A stretch of 61,354 nt of DNA, taken from positions 1 to 61,354 of the forward strand of contig ONQS01000017.1 of the NCBI GenBank assembly GCA_900320055.1, in the 5' to 3' direction. The translations under genes and the position numbers were made by a program. Shown one piece after another: positions 17,564 through 26,435 of this stretch (within the stretch, counting starts at the first letter, position 1; the number at the start of each line of letters is the position of its first letter). The notes under the pieces were generated by a model that had not been told where the DNA came from, searched no databases, and saw nothing but the letters and a program-made list of their open reading frames with translations. The stretch comes from an uncultured Prevotellaceae bacterium. Its GTDB lineage: Bacteria > Bacteroidota > Bacteroidia > Bacteroidales > Muribaculaceae.

Positions 17564-17633
17564 TCACTGCATCTAAGGCACACTTGCTGAGCAGTATCAA
17601 CGCAGTACGTCACATCAATATAGTAGCGGGGGA

Positions 17634-18209
17634 ATGAAAGTTATCGGCTTCACAGGAAATTACGGAATGGAGGACATGATCCCCCAGACTTACTTGATGG
17701 CCGACTCGTCGATCCTCTACTCGGGGCGTCCCCTGTTTGTGCCCGACTTTGCACGGGAGTTTGTCGCCAGGCCTACTATCGTGGTGCGTACCGGCCGTCT
17801 GGGCAAGTGCATCGCTGCTAAGTTTGCACATCGCTACTGGGATGCCTTCACAGCAGGCTTCGCCGTCGAGGCCTGTGGCAGCGATGCCGAGATGCTTCAT
17901 GGGCTGGATCGCGCCTTTGATGGCTCGGCAGTCGTGGGCGATTGGGTCGGTAGCGATAGTGTCGCCGACATGCTGCATGAGCCTGTCGAGGTGATGGTCA
18001 ACGATACCATCGTGAGCGATCATTGCCTGGCCGACATGTGTCACCCGCTCGAGGAACTGCTATCGGCTGTGAGCACGCGCTGCAGCATCAAGATGGGTGA
18101 TATGCTACTGACTGGTGACACTGGCGGCAGCCATGTGCTCAAGCCTGGGGATCGCTTGATGGCCCGTATAGCAGGCCAGGTTGTCCTCGATGTGAAAGTG
18201 AAACTGTGA
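17634..18209 (+). CDS. fumarylacetoacetate-hydrolase fold protein, likely non-catalytic
   Basis: The 191-residue product aligns by eye with small Bacteroidales FAH-family proteins: SSILYSGRPLFVPDFA, then RLGKCIAAKFAHRYWDAFTAG, FDGSAVVGDW, and the end LKPGDRLMARIAGQ. Active relatives have a VEYETE-type segment after PDF supplying metal-binding Glu residues, and a GID(F) Asp. Here those positions read Val44, Arg46, Thr48 and Ala77, so the metal site is gone. It therefore looks like a pseudoenzyme or a new role on the same fold. It lies 70 nt after rex and 70 nt before a PorU-like gene. The family call rests on remembered sequence patterns. Confidence 0.72.
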   Translation: MKVIGFTGNYGMEDMIPQTYLMADSSILYSGRPLFVPDFAREFVARPTIVVRTGRLGKCIAAKFAHRYWDAFTAGFAVEACGSDAEMLHGLDRAFDGSAVVGDWVGSDSVADMLHEPVEVMVNDTIVSDHCLADMCHPLEELLSAVSTRCSIKMGDMLLTGDTGGSHVLKPGDRLMARIAGQVVLDVKVKL

Positions 18210-18279
18210 TAATAATGGATAGATAGCAAATCATCGCTCAGATGATCTAGTGTCGATATAAAACTTAAAACTAAGAGAT

Positions 18280-21200
18280 ATGCGCAAACTGACAAAACTT
18301 CAACTCGCATGTGCAGTACTGGTGGCCGTTTTTGCTGCCGGTTATGCTAATGCGTTTAACGCTTCAAAGTATGCGACCCAGTCCAAACTTGCTACGGGCA
18401 AGTGGGTGAAAATCACCATTCCTGAGTCTGGTATGTATGAACTCACCTATGACGAACTGCGCCAGATGGGTTTCACCAATCCTGCTCAAGTTCAGGTCTA
18501 TGGCCGTGGTGGTGGCAAGATCAATGAGGTGCTTGATGGCATGGCAATGGACGACCTGACGACTGTGCCGATCCTTAGGACCAAGGACAAGATCTGCTTC
18601 TATGGCAATGGCCCCATTTCGTTCTCAATCACCGATTACACGTCCAATGCCCGCTTTGTGAGGACGTTTAACCCCTATTCACAGGTGGGATGCTACTTCT
18701 TGACCGAGGAGAGCCGGGCCGACCACGTGCCTGCCAAGAAGGTCAATGTCACCGTCAACAACTTCAACAACAAGCCCTACAGCCTGGGATTCTTCTACCA
18801 CGAGAGGGATATGTTCAATTCCGAGGGTACTGGCAAGGATATGCTCGGAGAGGACTTCTCGGCCCAGAATCTGCTGGTGGACTACAATCTGCCCGACTTG
18901 GCCGACAGTACCATCATAGTGCACGTGACCATTGCAGCCAACGCATCGGACGTTAGTTACGCTAATGGTATCCTGTATAGCGGCGGCGTTGCCGACACGA
19001 CGGTTTATAGCACCTCATCGTCCCGCATCTATAAGCCCTCGAGCGATAATGTGTTCTACAACTATGCTTCGCCAGCGGCCAAGTTAAAGTTGACGCATCC
19101 TGCCGAGAAGGGACAGTTCCAGCCTTGGCTCAAGTTCGCTATTGAGTCTCCCTCAATCTCCCTCGCGCGTCTGGACTACTTCATCCTGACTTATACGCAC
19201 AGCAATATCCTGCGTGAGAGCGGCGATAACCAGTTGCTGATGGGATATGGCGCGACTAGCGGCAGTGAGCGCTTCATGTTGCCTGACGCATCATCGTCGA
19301 CGGTGGTGTGGTGCATCAGTAACAACAGCATGCCCCAGGAGGTTACCACCACGTCTTATAGCGACGAGACCGGTCAGGGTCTGGCCTTCTTCTCGACATC
19401 GGCATCCAATTCGATGTATGTGGCCTTTGACCCGACCAAGAGACTGAAAAAGATTGCCGAATTTGAGCCGGTGGCTAACCAGAACCTGCATGGCATGCAG
19501 ACCCCCGATATGCTCATCATCACCACCAAGGACTTTATGGGCGCGGCCCAGCGTCTGGCCGATCTGCATAGGACCATGGACGGCATCGATGTGGCAGTTG
19601 TAGACCATGAGAAGATTTTCAACGAGTTCTCCAGCGGTGTGCGTGACGGTATGGCTTATCGCTTGCTGTGCAAGATGCTGTATGACCGTGACGGCGCTAA
19701 GTTCAAGAACCTGCTGCTCTTCGGCACGGGCTCGTTTGACAACCGTGAGGTCATGGGTAAGCACCCCACCAACCTGCTCACCTATCAGAGCGACAACAGC
19801 AACTATGAGGATTACTCTTTCACCACCGACGACTTCTTCGGCTTCCTGGACGACAACTCAGGCTCGAACATCTCGGGCGAGAAACTGCGCATCGGCGTGG
19901 GCCGCATCACCTGTGGTGATGTGGAAGAGGCCGAGAGCGACGTGGACAAGATTGTCGAGTATTACGCTACGCCCGACTATGGCGTGTGGCGCAACCATGC
20001 GATTGTATTGAGCGATTCGCCCGATGGCGGCATGTACATGTTCCAGGGACAGGGCTATAAGGACCAGATCGAGAAAGATCTGAATCCTGGCATGCATGTC
20101 AATACGGTTCACAACTCGCAGTATCCCCGCTCGACGATCGAGACCTTTGATGAGGAAAGAAAGACCGCTACCGAGGCCAAGCAGCACCTTGCTAACCTGC
20201 TGAAGGATGGCGCTTACTACGCTACCTACGTCGGCCATGCTGGCGCCGTATCGTTTACCAAGAAGAGCAGGATGTGGACCACTGGCGATGTCGCTCGCAA
20301 CAACTACTCGCGCTGGCCCATCATGTCGACGGCATGCTGTAATGTGGCACACTACGATGGCGACACCCGTGGTATCGGCGAACTGATGTTCCACAAGCGC
20401 AATGGTGGTGCGATTGCCCTGCTGGCGACTTCGCGCATGGTATATGCTTCGGGCAACGACTTGATGAATCAGTACTTCATCAATTCGCTGTTCACTCCTA
20501 ACCAGGATGGCTCGATGCCCACTCTGGGTGAGGTGTACAAGAACTCTAAACTGTCTTTCACCTCCTCTAATGTCAACAAGTTGTCGTTCTTCTTGCTGGG
20601 TGACCCGGGTATGAAGGTCAATTACCCGCTGCCCTTGTTCAAGGTGACCAGTGTGAACGGCGTCAATGTTGCCGACACGACCAAGAAGGCACAGATCGGC
20701 CCGCTCAACAAATTTGAGGTCCGCGCCCAAGTGGTTGACGCCGAGGGTAACCTCGATAGCGGATTCAATGGCGATGCTACCGTTACGCTCTATGACAAGG
20801 AAGTGTTGTGCACCTCATTGACCTTCACCGTCAGTGGCTTTAAGGTGGATCGTGATATCTACTTCGACCGTCCCATGCTGGCCCAAATCTCGGGCCGCGT
20901 TGTCAATGGTGTGTTCACCGGCACCATGATCGCTCCTAAGGACCCGTCGGCCAAGGACGAGGACGTGCTCCTGCGCGTCTATGCCCACAAGGACGGCAGC
21001 ACCCTGATGGTCAATGGCCAAAACGAACGCATCACGATGCTGTCCTATGACGAGAACACCGTTATCACCGATAGCCAGTCGCCTGTCATCAACTCGATGT
21101 ACATCAACGACGAAGCCACGTTCAACGACGGCGCGGTGATTGGTTCGGACGCGATCTTATATATTAATGTCACCGACAATGAGGGTATTAACATGCAGTC

Positions 21201-21726
21201 CAACTCGGTCGACAACTCGATGAGGCTAGTTCTGGATGGCGGTAAGCAGTCTTACAGCGACATCACTTGCTATGCCACTCCTCTCGACGGTAACAAGAGC
21301 GTGAACGTCGAGGTGCCCATTGCCAGCCTCCCTGAGGGCATGCACACCCTGCAGTATACCGTCTATGACATGTTAGGCAACAGTGCTACCCGCACCATCA
21401 CGTTCGTTGTCGGTCAGAGCACATCGGCCAACCTTGTGGCCGACAAGGTGCCTGCCTATGTCAATGACGAGGTTAACTTTGACCTGGATACCGACCTGAC
21501 CCGCATCGATGAGGTAATCCTGCGTGTCACTGATGCCACCGGCAAACTCGTGTGGATGACCACCACCAGCAGTTTCCCCGTGACTTGGGATATGAAGGAC
21601 ATGGACGGCAATAAGGTTCCCGCTGGCCTGTACCGCTACTTCGGTACCTACAGCGACGGCACCAACCATGGTGGCACTCCCATCAACAAACTGGTTGTGC
21701 TCGACGCACTCAAGACCAGCAACTGA
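18280..21726 (+). CDS. second PorU-like C25 family peptidase
   Basis: The 1148-residue exported protein (signal peptide about residues 1-25) is a full-length paralogue of PorU at 11065. The N-termini match closely (SKLATGKWVKITIPESGMYELT), and both share DHEKIFNEFSSG and GVGRI segments. The catalytic His is His653 in YVGHAG. The Cys region reads STACCNVAHYD: Cys687 aligns with PorU Cys675, but the canonical Glu after Cys is Asn and Cys686 replaces Thr. The C-terminal Ig-like region ends TWDMKDMDGNKVPAGLYRYFG. It may be a second sortase with other specificity or a cell-surface protease. It shares an orientation with rex and the FAH-like gene. Confidence 0.85.
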   Translation: MRKLTKLQLACAVLVAVFAAGYANAFNASKYATQSKLATGKWVKITIPESGMYELTYDELRQMGFTNPAQVQVYGRGGGKINEVLDGMAMDDLTTVPILRTKDKICFYGNGPISFSITDYTSNARFVRTFNPYSQVGCYFLTEESRADHVPAKKVNVTVNNFNNKPYSLGFFYHERDMFNSEGTGKDMLGEDFSAQNLLVDYNLPDLADSTIIVHVTIAANASDVSYANGILYSGGVADTTVYSTSSSRIYKPSSDNVFYNYASPAAKLKLTHPAEKGQFQPWLKFAIESPSISLARLDYFILTYTHSNILRESGDNQLLMGYGATSGSERFMLPDASSSTVVWCISNNSMPQEVTTTSYSDETGQGLAFFSTSASNSMYVAFDPTKRLKKIAEFEPVANQNLHGMQTPDMLIITTKDFMGAAQRLADLHRTMDGIDVAVVDHEKIFNEFSSGVRDGMAYRLLCKMLYDRDGAKFKNLLLFGTGSFDNREVMGKHPTNLLTYQSDNSNYEDYSFTTDDFFGFLDDNSGSNISGEKLRIGVGRITCGDVEEAESDVDKIVEYYATPDYGVWRNHAIVLSDSPDGGMYMFQGQGYKDQIEKDLNPGMHVNTVHNSQYPRSTIETFDEERKTATEAKQHLANLLKDGAYYATYVGHAGAVSFTKKSRMWTTGDVARNNYSRWPIMSTACCNVAHYDGDTRGIGELMFHKRNGGAIALLATSRMVYASGNDLMNQYFINSLFTPNQDGSMPTLGEVYKNSKLSFTSSNVNKLSFFLLGDPGMKVNYPLPLFKVTSVNGVNVADTTKKAQIGPLNKFEVRAQVVDAEGNLDSGFNGDATVTLYDKEVLCTSLTFTVSGFKVDRDIYFDRPMLAQISGRVVNGVFTGTMIAPKDPSAKDEDVLLRVYAHKDGSTLMVNGQNERITMLSYDENTVITDSQSPVINSMYINDEATFNDGAVIGSDAILYINVTDNEGINMQSNSVDNSMRLVLDGGKQSYSDITCYATPLDGNKSVNVEVPIASLPEGMHTLQYTVYDMLGNSATRTITFVVGQSTSANLVADKVPAYVNDEVNFDLDTDLTRIDEVILRVTDATGKLVWMTTTSSFPVTWDMKDMDGNKVPAGLYRYFGTYSDGTNHGGTPINKLVVLDALKTSN

Positions 21727-21763
21727 TCGCTGTAGAGGCCGTTGAGGCCTGATTAAAGCATCG

Positions 21764-21793
21764 CGCGGGAGCGGCCATCCGGTCACTCCCGCG
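21764..21793 (+). terminator. hairpin after second PorU-like gene
   Basis: CGCGGGAG (21764-21771) and CTCCCGCG (21786-21793) form a perfect 8-bp GC-rich stem, followed by TCGTTTGTG. It lies 38 nt after the stop. Confidence 0.6.
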
Positions 21794-21860
21794 TCGTTTG
21801 TGATAAGAGGGCATCCGGTGGGGGCGCCTGCCCCGCTTTGCTCGCCCTGTAAAAGGATTA

Positions 21861-21891
21861 CGGCTGTTTCCCGCATATTGGGATACAGCCG
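21861..21891. terminator. hairpin between convergent PorU-like gene and ferredoxin
   Basis: CGGCTGT, TTCCC and their complements GGGAT, ACAGCCG form an 11-bp interrupted stem around the loop GCATATT. It lies 30 nt beyond the ferredoxin stop and could serve that minus-strand gene or both genes. The T-tract is weak. Confidence 0.5.
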
Positions 21892-21920
21892 TATTGATTG
21901 TCTCGTTAGTTGTGATGTGA

Positions 21921-22091
21921 TTACTCGCCGGGAGCAATTGCACCAGTGGGGCATGCGTCAGCGCAAGTACCGCAATCCAAGCAGGTGTCGGGATCGATCT
22001 TGTAGATGTCGCCCTCAGAGATAGCGTCGGCGGGACATACTGACTGGCAGGTTCCACATGCTACGCAACTATCAGAAATTACATAAGCCAT
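21921..22091 (-). CDS. 2[4Fe-4S] ferredoxin
   Basis: This 56-residue gene is a clostridial-type bacterial ferredoxin. The translation starts MAYVISDSCVACGTC and has two CxxCxxCxxxCP cluster-binding motifs: CVACGTCQSVCP (residues 9-20) and CLDCGTCADACP. It carries low-potential electrons in the cytoplasm, for example for pyruvate:ferredoxin oxidoreductase. It is a stand-alone gene between a convergent PorU-like gene and a divergent SUI1 gene. All eight cluster Cys are present. Confidence 0.95.
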   Translation of the reverse strand: MAYVISDSCVACGTCQSVCPADAISEGDIYKIDPDTCLDCGTCADACPTGAIAPGE

Positions 22092-22248
22092 AGTTCAAAT
22101 GATTTTAAGTGAAATAATATTAATAATGTAAAAGTAAACAGTCCGACAAAATTAGTGCTTTTATTTGAACTGGTAGCACAAATTGCCGTTTTTTATTTCT
22201 TGGAACATGTTTTTTTGCTGTTTTGTGTTCAAATTACATGTTTTTTTG

Positions 22249-22256
22249 TACCTTTG
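22249..22256 (+). promoter_or_regulatory. -7 box for SUI1 gene
   Basis: Reads TACCTTTG (TAnnTTTG). TTTG at 22222-22225 is a candidate -33 element 23 nt upstream. The start at 22310 lies about 50 nt downstream, supporting that start over the ORF extension at 22223. Confidence 0.55.
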
Positions 22257-22309
22257 ATGAACTAGAGACAGAAAAGTTTAATCTCCGTGTGAATCAATAT
22301 AGGCCAATC

Positions 22310-22672
22310 ATGAATACCATCGACTGGAAGGATGCGCTAGGCAAAGCCTTTGACATGCCTGCGCACGACGAGAATCAGCAACAGCACGAGACAGGACAGC
22401 AGGCGCCCGACAGGGGCGATGCCTTGCAGCAGCAGGGTAAGTCCCGCCTCGATATCGTGCTGGAGCGCAAGGGGCGTGGCGGCAAGCAGGCGACCATCGT
22501 AGTAGGCTTCAAGTGTGACGACGAGGCTCTCAAGGACGTTGCCTCGTCACTCAAGCGCTCGCTGGGCGTGGGTGGCAGTGCCCGCGGTGGCGAGATATTG
22601 ATACAGGGCGACTTCAGGCAGCGCGTGCTGGATTTGCTCGTGGAGATGGGCTTCAAAGCCCGTATCATCTAA
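22310..22672 (+). CDS. SUI1/YciH-family translation initiation factor
   Basis: The 120-residue product has the SUI1 (eIF1-like) domain in residues about 45-120: LDIVLERKGRGGKQATIVVGF, then KRSLGVGGSARGGEILIQGDFRQRVLDLL. Bacterial YciH proteins act on initiation fidelity and can inhibit non-canonical initiation. The N-terminal 45 residues are a Gln-rich low-complexity tail. The start at 22310 (MNTIDWKDALGKAF) follows the promoter. It lies 35 nt before an AddA-like gene and may be cotranscribed. Confidence 0.93.
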   Translation: MNTIDWKDALGKAFDMPAHDENQQQHETGQQAPDRGDALQQQGKSRLDIVLERKGRGGKQATIVVGFKCDDEALKDVASSLKRSLGVGGSARGGEILIQGDFRQRVLDLLVEMGFKARII

Positions 22673-22707
22673 CTGACACCAACCATCATCATCCGCAGAC
22701 AAATTCT

Positions 22708-25700
22708 ATGAACGGTAACCCAACACGCAACTTACTGGTCATCAAAGCCTCGGCAGGATCGGGCAAGACCTATCAGTTGGCACAGCAGTATATCCGTCAT
22801 CTGCTGTTCGCCCGCGACGAAAATGGGGCACTGGTGCCGCGGCGAGCCAAGGGTGATAACCGCTTGCTCAATGCGCACCGCCTGCTGCTGGCTATCACCT
22901 TTACCAACAAGGCTACCGATGTGATGAAGAGCCGCATCGTCAAGGAACTGCATTGCCTGGCTCAGCCCGGTACAGAGAGCGATTATCTGGCCGACTTCAT
23001 GCGTGAGAGCCGCTTGAGTGAGGAAAGGGTGCGTGCGCTGGCCCGCCAGGCGTTGAACGAGTTGTTGTTTGACTATAGCAACTTCAATGTGAGCACTATC
23101 GACTCGTTTTTCCAGTCGATCCTGCGCAATTTTGCCCGCGAGTTGGACCGAGACTTCAACTATGATATCCAACTCGAGGAGAAATATGCTGTCAGGGTGG
23201 CGATTCACAACTTCCTGCAGTCGCTTGGACAGGAGGATAAGCCCACTCAGGTCGACCGTTGGGTGAGGGATTATCAGTATCATCTGGTCCATGGAGTGCC
23301 CAATAAGGTCAAGTGGCGCTTCTTTGACGATGGTGGCGATTTCCTGTCCATGGCCAAGCAGATCAACACCGAACTCTTCCGTAGCCGGATGGACGACATT
23401 CGCGACTATCTGGGCCGTATCGATCCGCAGACCGGTGAGTTTGTCAGCGATTTCAGCCGCATCCGCGAGTTCCAGAAGTATATCCACGACCTGGGTCCTG
23501 GCCTTGATGCCGCGATCGATGAGGCCAAGCAGGAGATCTGGTCAATCGTTAGCCGCCATGCTGACTATTTGAGGTATTCCCTGGCCAATCTGTATAAGGC
23601 TGGCCCCGACGCCCCTTACTCCGAGAGAATCAAGGACTTTGATGAAACCAAGTTCGAAAGCCAGTTCAAGAAGGGGGCCAGTGTCACGCCCGAAGAGATT
23701 GGCCGGCTCAAGCAGTTGTTTGACCGCTATTTTGCCCTGCTTGATGCCAAGGAGTTTTACTCCTATATCGGGAACAAATTGGGCTTGTTGGGCATGATGG
23801 CCATGATAGATGTGTATCTCGAGCGGTACCGTCACGAGACCAATTCCATCCTGATCGGCGACACCAACGACCTGATTGGCACGGTGCTCGAGAGCGGGAC
23901 CGACTTTGTCTATGAGCGAGTGGGAACATTGATAGCCCACTTTATGATCGATGAGTTTCAGGACACGAGCACCAAGCAGTACAGCAATTTTATTGGCCTG
24001 ATTAGGGAAAGCCTGGCCGGTGGCAACTTCAACATGCTCATCGGCGATGCCAAGCAGTCGATCTATCGATTCCGTAATGCCGATCCGACAGTGTTCCGCG
24101 AGCGTGTGGACAAGGATTTTGCCGACGACATCTGGCAGCCACCATTGGCCCCTGGCGCCCCATCGTCGGTCAATTACCGCAGTTCCAGAGCGATTATCGA
24201 GTTTAACAACGCCCTGTTTGAATACGTCAGCCGTCGATATAGCGGCGATGCTGCCGTCAGGGCTTCCTATGGCGATGTGCGCCAGGGTATGCCCGCCAGC
24301 ATCGACCAAGACAAAGTGCCGGGCTACGTCAAGGTGATGTTCGGCAAGTATGACCGGCTGGTCGCCGGCACGGCTAACGGGTCGACCGAGACGGGTGGCT
24401 CGGACAACAAGGTCGATGTCACTGACATTCTGCCGGCCTATCTGCTGGAGTTGCATCAGCGCTATGACTGGGGCGAGATCGGAATCCTTGTCGACACCAA
24501 CAATCAGGGTAATAAGATTGTCGAGAGCATACTGGAATACAATCGAAACACCCAGGGTGAGCCCATCAGCATCATTTCGGGCGAATCGTTGTTGCTCAAC
24601 AACTCACCCATGGTCAGGCGCATCATCGCCATGCTGCGCTTCATCGACATCAGTCACCAAAGCCCTGACGAGGAGGATGACGAACCGGCCCAGGGCAAAC
24701 GCGATGCGAGGTATTATGCCAACCGCAAGCGCGAGAGCGATCAGCGCATGTTCAATGCCTTGAACCAGTTTATCAAGGACACCGCGGCTCATCCCGACGG
24801 CACGCCCGAGACCAATGGACTCTTGCTCAAGCAGGCCCTGGATCGGACCCTGGTTGGTGTTGACCCGTCGGTATCGTCTGGAGCCACACTCGAGTCGATG
24901 CTGCCGGCTGGTGACGAACTCACTACACTGGTGAGCGTCGTCGAGTCGATCATCACCATGTTCAAGCAAGAGTCGACCGACAGCCATGACGTCGACAAGG
25001 AGACGGCGTTTCTGCTCGCGTTTCAGGATGCGGTGATGGCCTTTATGGGGCAGCGCAATGGTGGCAGCGTGAGGGAATTTCTCAAGTATTGGGACGACAT
25101 GAAGGACAAACTCGCCATCAACTCGCCATCAACCAGCGATGCCGTCAAGATCATGACCATCCATGCCGCTAAGGGCTTGGAATTTGACTGCGTGATCATC
25201 CCTTATGCCGAGTGGGAATTGGACGACAACAGGTTGGAGAAGGATTACTGGATTCCTCGCGATGTCTTTCTGGATACGCTCAGCGCGGTGGGGGTGGATC
25301 CTCAGTCGTGTGACAGCGCGATTGTGCCGCCGTTGCTTAATGTGCCTAAATCCCGATTCAGGACGATGCTGAATGCAGGCTTGCCCTGTGGCCCCAAGGC
25401 TAAAGACTACTATGCCAGCCAGATGTCGGCCGTGCTGATCGACAACCTCAACAAGACCTATGTGGCGATGACGCGTCCGTGTAGCGAGTTGCATGTGTTC
25501 TGCCAAAATGACAAGTACAACGATGTGAAGCCCTTGCTCGAGGACTTCATCGGAGACACACAGTTGCTGACTCCCATACCCGATGCCGATGGCCAGCCCA
25601 CGGGCTGGTATGAACTTGGCACGATGTCCACCCGCGAGGAGTTGGCCGCCAAACGCAAGGCCCCAACCCAGACGGCTATTCAAGAGCCGATCACTGAATA

Positions 25701-26253
25701 TGTGGTCGCACCCATACCAGAGCGCTTGCAGGTAAGGGTGGAGCATGCTTCGAGCCGTCACATCCAGGCCGGTAAGCGCCTGCATGCGGTGTTGAGCCGC
25801 ATCCACGACCGTGATGATCTGGAGCGGGTGATTGACCAGGCTGTCAAGCATGGCACCATCACCAGCGACCCTGACGATCCCTGCGGCATCGATCATGTCA
25901 TGAGCCATGTGCGGCAGCCCATACTGGACACCACCACCAGAATCTCGGCCTGGTTTGACCCGGCCAACAAGGTTTATAGCGAGCGCACAATCACCTCGGC
26001 CAGCGACTCGCTATGGGACGAGGACGGCATCCAGAACCTGCGCCCCGATCGCATCATCCGCCGCCCCGACGGCCAGGTAATTGTCATTGACTACAAGAGC
26101 GGTCAGCGCGACGATAAGCGTTACTGCCGTCAGGTGCTGCGCTACATCGACAAGTTGCGGACCCTCTTCCCCGGCGCCAGCATATCGGGACGCATCTGGT
26201 ACATTGCCCACGACCTCGTCATCGATGAGCGCGGTACCAGTATCTCTATATAA
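22708..26253 (+). CDS. UvrD/AddA-like helicase-nuclease
   Basis: The 1181-residue superfamily 1A helicase is fused to a C-terminal PD-(D/E)XK nuclease, the AddA/RecB layout used to resect double-strand breaks for RecA. The Walker A is ASAGSGKTYQL with Lys20; Walker B is FMIDEFQDTST near residue 413; helicase motifs include NYRSSRAI, KIMTIHAAKGLEFD and TYVAMTRP. The nuclease motif near the end reads RPDRIIRR then VIDYKSGQ, with Asp1114, Asp1128 and Lys1130. No AddB-like partner lies next to it. recA and ruvB are elsewhere in the window. Confidence 0.9.
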   Translation: MNGNPTRNLLVIKASAGSGKTYQLAQQYIRHLLFARDENGALVPRRAKGDNRLLNAHRLLLAITFTNKATDVMKSRIVKELHCLAQPGTESDYLADFMRESRLSEERVRALARQALNELLFDYSNFNVSTIDSFFQSILRNFARELDRDFNYDIQLEEKYAVRVAIHNFLQSLGQEDKPTQVDRWVRDYQYHLVHGVPNKVKWRFFDDGGDFLSMAKQINTELFRSRMDDIRDYLGRIDPQTGEFVSDFSRIREFQKYIHDLGPGLDAAIDEAKQEIWSIVSRHADYLRYSLANLYKAGPDAPYSERIKDFDETKFESQFKKGASVTPEEIGRLKQLFDRYFALLDAKEFYSYIGNKLGLLGMMAMIDVYLERYRHETNSILIGDTNDLIGTVLESGTDFVYERVGTLIAHFMIDEFQDTSTKQYSNFIGLIRESLAGGNFNMLIGDAKQSIYRFRNADPTVFRERVDKDFADDIWQPPLAPGAPSSVNYRSSRAIIEFNNALFEYVSRRYSGDAAVRASYGDVRQGMPASIDQDKVPGYVKVMFGKYDRLVAGTANGSTETGGSDNKVDVTDILPAYLLELHQRYDWGEIGILVDTNNQGNKIVESILEYNRNTQGEPISIISGESLLLNNSPMVRRIIAMLRFIDISHQSPDEEDDEPAQGKRDARYYANRKRESDQRMFNALNQFIKDTAAHPDGTPETNGLLLKQALDRTLVGVDPSVSSGATLESMLPAGDELTTLVSVVESIITMFKQESTDSHDVDKETAFLLAFQDAVMAFMGQRNGGSVREFLKYWDDMKDKLAINSPSTSDAVKIMTIHAAKGLEFDCVIIPYAEWELDDNRLEKDYWIPRDVFLDTLSAVGVDPQSCDSAIVPPLLNVPKSRFRTMLNAGLPCGPKAKDYYASQMSAVLIDNLNKTYVAMTRPCSELHVFCQNDKYNDVKPLLEDFIGDTQLLTPIPDADGQPTGWYELGTMSTREELAAKRKAPTQTAIQEPITEYVVAPIPERLQVRVEHASSRHIQAGKRLHAVLSRIHDRDDLERVIDQAVKHGTITSDPDDPCGIDHVMSHVRQPILDTTTRISAWFDPANKVYSERTITSASDSLWDEDGIQNLRPDRIIRRPDGQVIVIDYKSGQRDDKRYCRQVLRYIDKLRTLFPGASISGRIWYIAHDLVIDERGTSISI

Positions 26254-26343
26254 TTGGCTATCAAATAGGCCCCAATCGGCCTGATGTGGGCCGCAAACGG
26301 CAAAAACTAGAGTCCAGAGGCTGTAAACTATCAACATTTTTAC

Positions 26344-26351
26344 TACCTTTG
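26344..26351 (+). promoter_or_regulatory. -7 box for argS
   Basis: Reads TACCTTTG, 84 nt upstream of the argS ATG. No clear -33 element. A weak GGCCC/GGGCC hairpin at 26268-26292 just upstream may end the helicase-nuclease transcript. Confidence 0.5.
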
Positions 26352-26435
26352 CCAATTATTTAGCGCCAGTAGGGTGCGGTAATGTCCATACCGATGTTTT
26401 TTGTCGATAACACTCAAATAACTATATAAGATATT

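Noticed and set aside
17594-17613. AGCAGTATCAACGCAGTAC, similar to a cDNA-library adaptor
   Set aside because: It lacks several bases of the adaptor and lies in a gap flanked by normal sequence in both directions; a coincidence is the simpler view, although an assembly check would settle it.
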